This document shows, in pieces, positions 56,174-64,000 of a DNA stretch of 64,000 nucleotides. The stretch is taken from NCBI GenBank assembly GCA_963704405.1, contig OY969903.1:2604001-2668000 (forward strand), read 5' to 3'. Both the position numbers and the translations under genes were made by a program. Within the stretch, counting starts at the first letter, position 1; every line of letters starts with the position of its first letter. The notes beneath the pieces were generated by a model. It made no database searches. It was not told the origin of the DNA and saw only the letters and a list, made by a program, of their open reading frames with translations. Source of the DNA: MFD01213-c1 sp963704405. Lineage in GTDB: Bacteria > Planctomycetota > Phycisphaerae > Tepidisphaerales > Tepidisphaeraceae.

Positions 56174-56434
56174 ATCGAGCGATTGTATCGTTCGCCTCGG
56201 TTCAAGGTGAGTTGCGGAGCATCATGCAAATTAAAACATTGATGGATGCTTCGGCAATTCCGAAAGATACGTCTCCCGAGGCGTTGCGCCCGCGGCCGCT
56301 ACCCGGGCTACATCAACCGACCGATTCGCCTTGCCATTGGCGAGCGATTTTATAACGAAGGCTTTCAAGGGCAAGATATTCAACCGTGAGCATCGCGCCC
56401 GTCAGCCAACGTCAATTTTTTACGGACCAGCAAA

Positions 56435-57610
56435 ATGAAGATTCACGAATACCAGGCCCGGCAGATTCTTTCCGATCATGGAATTCCCGTTCCTCCCGCC
56501 GAGGTTGTGCGGACGCCTGAAGAGGCGGCGGCGGCGTTCACCAAATTTGCCCAGCCGATGTGTGTGGTTAAAGCCCAGGTATACGCCGGTGGTCGTGGGA
56601 AGGCGGGCTTTGTGAAGCTTGTAAAATCGGCCGCCGAGGCGCGTGAAGCAGCAAACTTTATGCTGACGCATCGCATGACGAGCGTGCAGACGGGGCCGGA
56701 AGGCGTGCCGGTTTCAGTGCTGATCGTCGCACCCGGCGTGGATATCGCGAAGGAATATTATGTGGGCATCACGGTCGATCGTGGCCGCAATACGGCGACC
56801 ATGATCGCCAGCGCCGAAGGCGGCGTGGAGATTGAAGAAGTCGCCAAACATTCTCCCGAAAAAGTCCTCAAAGTCCCTCTCCATCCGCTGCTTGGCCTGC
56901 AAGGATATCAGGCCCGCGAACTGGCGTTCCAGCTTGGCTTTGAAGGGAAGCTGGTCAACGAAGCCGCCAGGTTGATGGCCAATCTTGCGAAGGTGTTTCT
57001 GAAAACAGATGCGTCGCTGGCGGAGGTGAATCCGCTGGTAATTACAAAGGACGGAAGGCTGCTCGCCATTGACGCCAAGATCAACTTTGATGACAACGCG
57101 CTGTTTCGTCACAGTGATATCGCGGCGATGGCGGATGAATCGCAGGAGAATTCCCTCGACGTTCGCGCCCATAAGGCAAACCTGAATTACATTGCGCTGG
57201 ATGGTCAGATTGGTTGCCTGGTTAACGGCGCCGGCCTTGCGATGGCGACAATGGACATCATCAAGCTGTATGGGTCCGAACCCGCGAATTTTTTAGATGT
57301 GGGCGGATCGGTGACGGCGGAGGGCGCGATCGAAGCGTTTCGCATTATTTTGGCCGACTCGAAGGTCAAAGGGATTCTGGTCAATATTTTTGGCGGCATC
57401 GCCAAGTGTGATCTGATCGCGGAGGCGCTGGTCCAGGCGGGCCGGGAGGTTGGATTTAAGGTGCCTGTTGTCGTGAGGCTGGAGGGCACGAATGCGGTCA
57501 GGGCCAGAGAGATCCTGGCCGCCGCCAAATCGCAATTGCCGACGCTTCAGGCGGCGGCGGATTTGACGGATGCGGCGAAGAAAGTGACAGCGGCGGTGAG
57601 GGCCGCATAA
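56435..57610 (+). CDS. sucC: Succinyl-CoA ligase (ADP-forming) beta subunit
   Basis: 391 residues: MKIHEYQARQILSDHGIPVP, KAQVYAGGRGKAGFVK, EVNPLVITKDG, the ATP-grasp fold, and LDVGGSVTAEG plus NIFGGIAKCDLIAEA in the ligase part. It works with SucD in the TCA cycle. sucD is not next to it: downstream lies the 3' end of the opposing oppD-like gene, which overlaps by 64 bases. An upstream stretch of about 260 bases holds no gene. Confidence 0.95.
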   Translation: MKIHEYQARQILSDHGIPVPPAEVVRTPEEAAAAFTKFAQPMCVVKAQVYAGGRGKAGFVKLVKSAAEAREAANFMLTHRMTSVQTGPEGVPVSVLIVAPGVDIAKEYYVGITVDRGRNTATMIASAEGGVEIEEVAKHSPEKVLKVPLHPLLGLQGYQARELAFQLGFEGKLVNEAARLMANLAKVFLKTDASLAEVNPLVITKDGRLLAIDAKINFDDNALFRHSDIAAMADESQENSLDVRAHKANLNYIALDGQIGCLVNGAGLAMATMDIIKLYGSEPANFLDVGGSVTAEGAIEAFRIILADSKVKGILVNIFGGIAKCDLIAEALVQAGREVGFKVPVVVRLEGTNAVRAREILAAAKSQLPTLQAAADLTDAAKKVTAAVRAA

Positions 57611-58824
57611 TGCGGTTGCACCCCATTTCGGAGCGGCGGACCGCAATGCGACGGTATGTATGGATTAGACGGCAGCGGTTGGATCGCTTTGGGCGCAAGT
57701 TCGGCAGTAACTTCACGGCGGTGGTTTGACTGAGGGATGGTCACCGGGGCGGCGGGAAAATTATCCGCAAAATGACACGCCGCCCAATGTTCCTGATGCA
57801 CCTCGCGCAACTGGGGCTCGTTTTCAGTGCATGTTTTCATGAGACGCACTTTCTCATGGCCCCCTTTGATTTCGGTGGTGATGCTGTCGGGCGACCCGTG
57901 CGAAGCGGATTGGGCAAGCGCGAGCTGGCGGGTTTTGGGGCATCGGGGGTGGAATTTGCAGCCGGCGGGGAAATGAGCGGGGTTGGGCACATTGCCGGGA
58001 ATCGTTTCTAGCCGGGCATCCTGATTTTCCAGCTTAGGGACGGAGCGGAGCAGGCCCTGCGTGTAAGGATGCTGGGGATTATCGAAAAGGTTTTCGACCG
58101 TAGTGAATTCCACGACCCGGCTGGCGTACATCACGGCAACCGTGTCTGCATTTTCCGCGACGACGCCTAAATCATGCGTGATCAGCAGTATCGCCATGCC
58201 GGTTTCCCGCTGAAGCTTTCGCAGCAGTTCAAGGATCTGGGCCTGGATGGTGACATCGAGCGCGGTGGTCGGTTCATCGGCGATGAGGAGGCTGGGTTTG
58301 CAGCTCAGCGCCATCGCGATCATCACGCGCTGGCGCATTCCGCCGGACATATTGTGCGGATACTCACCAAGCCGGCGATGGGGATCGGCGATTCCCACAT
58401 CTTTCAGCGACTGCTCGGCAATGGCATAGGCTTCCCGCGTGCCGACATGCTGATGGAGCATGACAGCCTCGACGATCTGGTCGCCGATGGTGTAGACGGG
58501 GTTCAAGCTGGTCATCGGCTCCTGGAAGATCATTGCGATGTCTTTGCCGCGGACGGAGCGCATTTCTTTTTCATTGAGGGAGAGGAGGTCGCGGTTTTGG
58601 AAAAGGACTTTTCCGCCGAGGACTTTGCCGGGCGGAGAAGGGATGAGCCTGAGGATACTGAGTGCGGTCACGGATTTGCCGCACCCGGATTCACCGACGA
58701 CGGCCAGCGTCTGGCCGGGATCGATGGAGAAGGAAACATCGCGAACCGGGCGGATTTGGCCGCGGGCCGTGTCGAAGGCGATATTGAGGTTTTGGAGTTC
58801 TAAAAGGGACATGGGTAATGGCAA
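57547..58824 (-). CDS. Oligopeptide ABC transporter ATP-binding protein (OppD-like)
   Basis: 425 residues. Walker A GESGCGKS, the FQEPMTSLNPVYTIGDQI Q-loop, signature MSGGMRQRVMIAM, Walker B LLIADEPTTALD and the C-terminal oligo_HPY motif (CKFHPRCP, ending at HWAACH). Family proteins end soon after that Cys motif; here about 70 further residues of odd composition follow and run 64 bases into the opposing sucC, so a frame error near 57750 (a CCGCCGCCCCGG run) may hide the true stop. It is last in the opp-type operon. ATG 58812 (MSLLELQ) is also possible. Confidence 0.92.
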   Translation of the reverse strand: MPLPMSLLELQNLNIAFDTARGQIRPVRDVSFSIDPGQTLAVVGESGCGKSVTALSILRLIPSPPGKVLGGKVLFQNRDLLSLNEKEMRSVRGKDIAMIFQEPMTSLNPVYTIGDQIVEAVMLHQHVGTREAYAIAEQSLKDVGIADPHRRLGEYPHNMSGGMRQRVMIAMALSCKPSLLIADEPTTALDVTIQAQILELLRKLQRETGMAILLITHDLGVVAENADTVAVMYASRVVEFTTVENLFDNPQHPYTQGLLRSVPKLENQDARLETIPGNVPNPAHFPAGCKFHPRCPKTRQLALAQSASHGSPDSITTEIKGGHEKVRLMKTCTENEPQLREVHQEHWAACHFADNFPAAPVTIPQSNHRREVTAELAPKAIQPLPSNPYIPSHCGPPLRNGVQPHYAALTAAVTFFAASVKSAAA

Positions 58825-58844
58825 AGGGAATGAGTGGGATCGAT

Positions 58845-60053
58845 TTATGACCTTAGTTTAGGGTCGAGCGCGTCTCTCAGGGATTCGCCCAGCAGATTGT
58901 ATGCGAAGACGGTCAGGAAGATCGCGAGGCCGGGAAAAAAGGCGATCCACCAGACGAACGAGCCGCCGACGCCCAGGGCCTGATTGAGCATTTGGCCCCA
59001 GCTTGGGTCTTCAACGAGACCCAGGCCGAGGAAGCTGAGGGTGGATTCGAAAAGGATCGCGCTGGCTACGCCGAAGGGAAACGTGACGAGAATGGGAGAG
59101 ATGCCGTTGGGAAGGAGGTGACGGAAGAGAATGGACCGGAGCGGCAACCCGCTGGCGATGGCGGACTGGACAAAATCCTGCTTGCGCAGGCGCAGGAATT
59201 CGGCCCGAATGAATCGTGCGTCGCCGGTCCAGGTGGTGAAACCGATGATCGCCATCATGATATAAAGGCTGCGGCCAATGAACGCGACGCAGCAGATCAG
59301 CAAAAAGAGTGTTGGAATGGCCTCAAAGATTTCGATGAGGCGCATGCCCAGAATATCGACGCGGCCGACGAAATAGCCCATGGTGCCGCCGATGATGATC
59401 GCGATGGTGACGGAGATGCCGGTGGAAATAAGGCCGATGCTGAGGGCGATCCGGCAGGCGTGAATCATGCGGGCCAGGACATCGCCGCCGTTGGCTTCAG
59501 TGCCGAGGGGATGGGCGCGGCTCGGGCGCTTAACGGAATGTCCGGAAAGTCGCGAAGGTAGTCGTTGGCGGAATAGGGCAGCGGCGCCATCAGCTTGTAT
59601 TGAATTTTGCCCGCGCGGTCGAGATCGCGGTATTGCTGCCAATCGATCGTGATTGGCGGATGGATGAAGATGTAGCAGGTCGGCGTGAGGATCGCGAGGA
59701 AGATCAGGATGGCGGCGATGCGCTTCTGGATAGAGACACGGCGGAAGATGGCGGCGACTGCGATCGCGAAGGCAGTTGCGAAAAGGATAACATCAGTCGG
59801 CGTCAGAAAGTGGAGCAGGGGAGAAGACCAGCGGTCATTCACTTTGAGCAGCAGCGGCTGAGTATTGGCCAGAAGCGGGGCGAAGATGGCGGCGAAGATC
59901 AGGACGGCGATCCAGGCGGCGCCGAGCCGCGCCGGTGCGGCGGAAGGTATCGTGCGCGACTTGCTGCCAGAACGAACGAGTGCCTAATTGGGCATCGAAG
60001 TCGGCAGCGACTGCGGTGTCGGGCGGGGGGATGGCGGGAGATGCGAGCGTCAT
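58845..60053 (-). CDS. Oligopeptide ABC transporter permease, OppC-like, with N-terminal insert (two frame breaks)
   Basis: About 400 residues when joined. Breaks lie near 59928 (CCGGCGCGGC) and 59541 (ATTCCGTTAAGCG). The order is: N-terminal helix (LGAAWIAVLIFAAIFAPLL), a region with two extra hydrophobic segments (DVILFATAFAIAVAAIF and RIAAILIFLAILTPTCYIF), a periplasmic part, HPLGTEANGGDVLARM and the permease core with the EAAASGLP-type cytoplasmic loop (QSAIASGLPLRSILFRHLLPN). The extra segments make it longer than E. coli OppC. Confidence 0.85.
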
Positions 60054-60150
60054 TGATTTCGGAATTCAGGGTGGCAAGGCGTTTTTTCCTGACACAATAC
60101 GCATGGGCGCAGGCCTGTGTTACAGTGAAGATTTGCAGGTTTGGTTTGTG

Positions 60151-61236
60151 TCACGTGTTGCCCTCGTAGCTCACTCGCGGGTCGGCGATGGCGTAGGCAA
60201 TGTCTGCAAGAAGAAAGCTAATGAGGCCGAGCAGGCTGGCGACGAGAGTAGTGGAGAGGACGAGTTCGGGGTCTTTATTGAAGACGGCGTCGATGTCTAG
60301 CTTGCCCATGCCTGGGAGCGAGAAGATGGATTCGACGATAATTGAACCGCTGATAAGGGCGGGGATAAGCAGGCCGCAGTAAGTGATCAGGGGGAGCAGG
60401 GCGTTCCTGAAAACATGGCGATAAAGGATGACGTTTGCGGGGAGACCTTTAGCGCGGGCGGTGCGAACGAAGTCGGCGGAGATGTTTTCCAGCATCGAGC
60501 CGCGGGTGAGTTTTGAGGCGAAGGCAAAGCCGGTATAAGTAAGACAGACGACGGGTAGGACGAGGTGCCAGGCGGCGTCGAGCAGCCAGCCGCGATGGAA
60601 GCCATTTTCGAGGTACGGGAGGAAGTTCATGTCATCTGCGCGGAGATCATGAAGCCCTTCGGTGGGGAAAAGGTGGATATGCTGCTTATTGGCGAGGAAG
60701 CCAATGAGCAGGACGCCGGCCCAGATTTGGGGGACGGACCAGAGACCCAGGAGAACAGTGCCACCACCGACGTCGGCAACTCCGCCGCGCTTGCGGGCGG
60801 CAAGAATGCCGGACCAGATGGAGACGCCGAGCATCAGAGGCAGCGAGACGCTTTGGAGCAGCAGCGTTGTCGGCAAGCTTTCTTTAATCAGCTCAAAGAC
60901 GGGTCGGCGCGATTCGATGCTTTCGCCCAGGTCGGGCGTTTTAAGGCCGACACTCCAGGCCGAGGGAAATCCAACGCCGGGGGTCTTATGACCGATTGGA
61001 GAAACATTATTGAGCCACCGGAGATATTGAATCGGCAGCGGCTTGTCGAGGCCGTACTTTTTCATAAGGAACGCGCGCACGGCGGCGCGTGCGTGCGGAT
61101 CGACCGTTCCTTCCCGGGCGTCGATTACGCCTTTGAGCCCTCCGGGAGAAAGGGCCATGACGCTGAAGACGATCAGCGTAATGCCGAGGATGGTCGGGAC
61201 GATCAGGAGGATGCGGCGGACGAAGTAGCTGAGCAT
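60151..61236 (-). CDS. Oligopeptide ABC transporter permease, OppB-like
   Basis: 361 residues. MLSYFVRRILLIVPTILGITLIVF is the classic OppB/DppB start; the cytoplasmic loop reads FVRTARAKGLPANVILYRHVFRNALLPL. A periplasmic insert near 55-100 is longer than in E. coli. It forms the channel with the OppC-like subunit encoded next, about 100 bases downstream. Confidence 0.93.
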   Translation of the reverse strand: MLSYFVRRILLIVPTILGITLIVFSVMALSPGGLKGVIDAREGTVDPHARAAVRAFLMKKYGLDKPLPIQYLRWLNNVSPIGHKTPGVGFPSAWSVGLKTPDLGESIESRRPVFELIKESLPTTLLLQSVSLPLMLGVSIWSGILAARKRGGVADVGGGTVLLGLWSVPQIWAGVLLIGFLANKQHIHLFPTEGLHDLRADDMNFLPYLENGFHRGWLLDAAWHLVLPVVCLTYTGFAFASKLTRGSMLENISADFVRTARAKGLPANVILYRHVFRNALLPLITYCGLLIPALISGSIIVESIFSLPGMGKLDIDAVFNKDPELVLSTTLVASLLGLISFLLADIAYAIADPRVSYEGNT

Positions 61237-61293
61237 GGGCGAAGTCGTAACCCGTAATTCGCATTGCTTATACGAACGCGTCTTGCATGGTTG

Positions 61294-63144
61294 TTATTTA
61301 TATTTTTGCATTGGACCGGGAACATACCACGGCATGGGGACGGCCCAGTTCATCACGAAATTGGACCCGGCTTTTGTTACGTGGAAGTTCTGGATGCGCT
61401 TGTCCATGAAGCGGAGCTGCTTGTTGTTCATCAGGAACGTATAGGGCTGGTCCTCATGAAGGATGCGGTCGCACTTATGCCAAAGCTCCATGCGGGCGGG
61501 CTCATCGATTGTGCGACGGGCATCCTCAATCGCTTTGTCGAGCTCGGGATTTTTGTAAGACATGAAGTCGTCGCCGTCCCCTTCCATCTGGCTGGAATGG
61601 AACATCTGATAGATGTCGTCTTCCATGCTGCCGCCGCCCCAGCCCATGGAGAGGGCATCGTAGTCGCGGTTTTTAGCGCGCTGCAGCAGGATGCTGAAAT
61701 CCAGGGGATCCAGCTCCATGTGAATGCCGGCGCGGGCGTAGTCATCCTTCATATAGCGCATGATGCGATCGGTCGTTTCCTGCTTGGCGCCGTAGGTGAG
61801 CTTAAAAGAAAGCTGCGTTCCATCGGCTTGTTCGAGCACGCCATGACCGCGATCCTCGAAGCCCGCGTCTTTCAGGAGCGCCTTGGCGTGGTCGGGATCG
61901 TATGCCCAGTCCTGCAGGTTCGGGTCGTGCTGTTTTGAGAAGGTTGGATAGGGTCCGGGAGCTGGAGTGGCATATCCGAGAAGAAGGCTTTGGCAGAAGC
62001 CGGCGCGATTGGTGAGCATGGTGAGCGCCTGGCGGACGCGTTTGTCGGCGAAGATAGTTGGCTTGCCGCCGCGCTGCTGATTCCAGGCGACAAAGGCATA
62101 TCCGGCGAGGACTGTGTCATATTCGTAATGGTTGGTCCTCTCGACCACTTCAGGGCGGCTAAGAAGCTGGCGATACATCGGCGGCGGTAAACCGATTTGA
62201 TCCTGGTCGCCGTTGGTAAAGTTGACCAGCTCGGTTGCCTCCTGCTGAATTTGCGAAAAGACGATGCGATCGAACGAAGGCGCCAAGCCCCAGTATCGCT
62301 CGTTCCGCATCAGTTGGATCTTACCGGGGTTGGGGCGCCAATCCGTGGGATTGGGCATTTTGTAAGGGCCCGTGCCCATGAGCAAACCCACGCTGTTATT
62401 GAAGTCGTCGATGCTGTACTTGCCATAGAAACCTTTGGGGAGGATATAGAGGCTCGCACCGACATTTTCAAAGCTTTGATAGAAGGGCTCCTTGAACTTG
62501 AATACCACCGTGTAGTCGTCGATTTTCTTGCACGATTCGCAGCGCTCAAACTGCTGGCGATAGGCCGGGCCATCGATCCTGGGATTAGTGCCGACTTCAT
62601 AGGAATAGACGACGTCGTCGGCGGTCATCGGCGATCCATCGGAGAACGTCACCCCTTTGCGAAGCTGGAAAGTGATAGATAAGCCATCAGGGCTGATGGT
62701 CCAACTGCTGGCCAGCAGCGGCTTGAAGGTGAGGCTATCAGGATCAGGAAAGGCAAGGGTTTCAACCACGCGGTTGACGATATCCTGCGAATATAAGCTG
62801 GTGCTGATGATCGGCGTGATCTTTTCGACAAGGGCGGGAAGATTCATCACAAGCCAATCCCCCTCGTCATATTTCCCCTGATTGCGGAGCGCGCGAAGCG
62901 TGGGGAACGGATCGTCACCTTCGACAGCCCCGGGTTGCGTAGTGGAGTTGGAAAAGGAAACGCCGTGATCCAGCGCATTGTGGATGGCGACCAGTTCGCG
63001 GAGTTGATCGTTGCCCTGATCTTTGATTTCGCGGACGAGCTGATACTGGCGGTCGTACTGCTTCATTGCGAAAACGACCACAATGATCAGGACGATGAGG
63101 AGAAGGAAGAGGAAGAAATCTTTGACGCCGAAGCGGTTTTCCAT
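61294..63144 (-). CDS. Membrane-anchored oligopeptide-binding protein, SBP family 5 (OppA-like)
   Basis: 616 residues. The N terminus is an uncleaved-looking transmembrane helix (about 9-27: FFLFLLLIVLIIVVVFAM) without a lipobox, followed by a helical linker and the family 5 domain (LASSWTISPDGLSITFQLRKGVTFSDGSPMTADDVVYSYE, then RVRQALTMLTNR). A CESC pair near residue 200 is unusual. It presents peptides or nickel/other ligands to the OppBC channel. Intact. Confidence 0.92.
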   Translation of the reverse strand: MENRFGVKDFFLFLLLIVLIIVVVFAMKQYDRQYQLVREIKDQGNDQLRELVAIHNALDHGVSFSNSTTQPGAVEGDDPFPTLRALRNQGKYDEGDWLVMNLPALVEKITPIISTSLYSQDIVNRVVETLAFPDPDSLTFKPLLASSWTISPDGLSITFQLRKGVTFSDGSPMTADDVVYSYEVGTNPRIDGPAYRQQFERCESCKKIDDYTVVFKFKEPFYQSFENVGASLYILPKGFYGKYSIDDFNNSVGLLMGTGPYKMPNPTDWRPNPGKIQLMRNERYWGLAPSFDRIVFSQIQQEATELVNFTNGDQDQIGLPPPMYRQLLSRPEVVERTNHYEYDTVLAGYAFVAWNQQRGGKPTIFADKRVRQALTMLTNRAGFCQSLLLGYATPAPGPYPTFSKQHDPNLQDWAYDPDHAKALLKDAGFEDRGHGVLEQADGTQLSFKLTYGAKQETTDRIMRYMKDDYARAGIHMELDPLDFSILLQRAKNRDYDALSMGWGGGSMEDDIYQMFHSSQMEGDGDDFMSYKNPELDKAIEDARRTIDEPARMELWHKCDRILHEDQPYTFLMNNKQLRFMDKRIQNFHVTKAGSNFVMNWAVPMPWYVPGPMQKYK

Positions 63145-63260
63145 TTTTGAGGGTTCCGGTTCTTTTAATGGTCTGTGATCCGTTGTCTTTTAGCTGAATG
63201 GTTTCAGCCGGGCTTTTTATATCAGCAATGGACGATGGCCAACTGGAAACGGCCTCTTGC

Positions 63261-64000
63261 TTAAATATTTGACGCCATCTGGCGTGAGTCGCGCATTCCG
63301 TCGCCGACAAAGTTCAGGCTCAGAAGCGTGATCGCCAGAAGGGTACACGGAAAAAGCAGGAGCCACCAGCCAGGATTTACGGGGCTGAGCGCCGATTGAA
63401 GCGAGTCGCTCGCAAGCGAACCCCAGGTCGCCAGCGGCGGGGCGATGCCGATTCCAAGGAAGCTCAAAAGCGATTCTTCCAGGATTGCCCGCGGAATAGT
63501 CAATGTCGAGTAGACGATAATCGGCCCGGCAAGATTGGGCAGGATATGACGCAGAAAAATGCGAGACTCCGGAATGCCCGCGGCCCGGGCAGCTTCGATA
63601 AACGGAAGCGAGCGAAGCGATAGAACCTGCCCGCGAACGACCCGGGCCATTGTGAGCCAACTGACGAGTCCGATGGCAAGAAAAAGAACAACGACATTAT
63701 TCACGCGATCCCTAAGTGCGAACTGCAGGAGAATAATCATGAGGATTTCGGGCAGGCCGTAGAGGACATCAACGGTGCGCATGAGCACCGAGTCAACCCA
63801 CCCGCCGCGATACCCGGACAGAAGGCCAACACCGACACCAAGAACGAGGGAAATGCCTGCGGAAGCTGCACCGATGCCCAGGGAAATGGCGCCACCGATG
63901 AGACATCGGGCGAAAAGGGATCGGCCCAGCAGGTCAGTCCCGAAGATGCCGGCGATGCCAGGCACTGCACCGGGCGGTTTGCGGGTCGTGCTGAAGTTCT
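63261..64000 (-). CDS. Second OppC-like ABC permease (5' truncated by window)
   Basis: About 246 residues are visible, and the start lies beyond the right edge (the frame is open through 64000). HPLGTD-like FGTDLLGRSLFARCLIGG, the loop FIEAARAAGIPESRIFLRHILPNLAGP and ESLLSFLGIGIAPPLATWGSL are typical of OppC/DppC. With the subunit at 58845 there are two C-type permeases around one binding protein. Confidence 0.9.
   Translation of the reverse strand, partial: NFSTTRKPPGAVPGIAGIFGTDLLGRSLFARCLIGGAISLGIGAASAGISLVLGVGVGLLSGYRGGWVDSVLMRTVDVLYGLPEILMIILLQFALRDRVNNVVVLFLAIGLVSWLTMARVVRGQVLSLRSLPFIEAARAAGIPESRIFLRHILPNLAGPIIVYSTLTIPRAILEESLLSFLGIGIAPPLATWGSLASDSLQSALSPVNPGWWLLLFPCTLLAITLLSLNFVGDGMRDSRQMASNI

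Noticed and set aside
56174..56434. Small gene upstream of sucC
   Set aside because: The only ORF (56149-56355) overlaps the queC start in antisense and has no ribosome binding site or recognisable sequence.

Overview
The window looks like a chromosomal segment of a Planctomycetota bacterium, possibly of the Phycisphaerae/Tepidisphaerales type. Three predicted exported proteins carry the planctomycete N-terminal motif of the form I-E-x-L-E-x-R-x-L-(L/M)-(S/A) (starts near 815, 36728 and 39960). An ECF sigma factor is translationally coupled to a transmembrane Ser/Thr kinase with the planctomycete N-terminal module, and a small lipoprotein has a domain common in this phylum. Genes are GC-rich. 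The class-level placement is inference.

Layout. 1-815 is the edge of a surface protein with a concanavalin-like domain. 951-4972 is hrpA, an RNA helicase, in four frames. 5005-7792 is a tight lipid/cell-envelope unit (glycosyltransferase-DUF2062, then two PlsC acyltransferases). 7908-13690 holds a UbiE-like methyltransferase, an HtrA-like protease, a CYTH protein and leuS. 13952-18781 is a co-directional set: PilZ protein, three-helix membrane protein, a membrane-anchored PilB/GspE-like protein with a degenerate P-loop, and a CvpA-like protein. 18975-23621 holds der (with a basic tail) and a family 2 glycoside hydrolase. 23654-29395 is an oxidative cluster: nitroreductase-like protein, RoxA-like dihaem cytochrome c and a membrane protein on one strand, and two modules of cholesterol-oxidase-type proteins on the other. 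29604-33257 is a tRNA-Pro-bordered accessory patch with diverged duplicated sequence, a DUF4303/beta-propeller gene and several small ORFs. 33475-45470 is a signalling and secretion region: Ser/Thr kinase, ECF sigma factor, S53 peptidase, histidine kinase, serine-rich surface protein, Spy-like protein and a MacAB-type pump. 45894-52048 holds a glycosyltransferase, DUF2752, two lipoproteins, a DUF3592/arrestin-like pair and a coiled-coil membrane protein. 52185-55040 is a cobalamin-type ABC importer (BtuF, BtuC, BtuD); then an ASCH protein, QueC and SucC. 57547-64000 is an oligopeptide-type ABC transporter with two OppC-like permeases.

A striking property of the sequence itself is about 16-17 single-base frame breaks in otherwise well-conserved genes (hrpA, htrA, der, queC, btuC, oppC and others), several at CCGG/GCCGGC contexts or homopolymers. 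Long genes such as leuS, the GH2 enzyme, the kinase and oppA are intact. The simplest reading is residual long-read consensus error, so broken genes are described here as single genes with the break position stated. True decay cannot be excluded from sequence alone.

No rRNA, CRISPR array, transposase or integrase was seen. One tRNA is clear.
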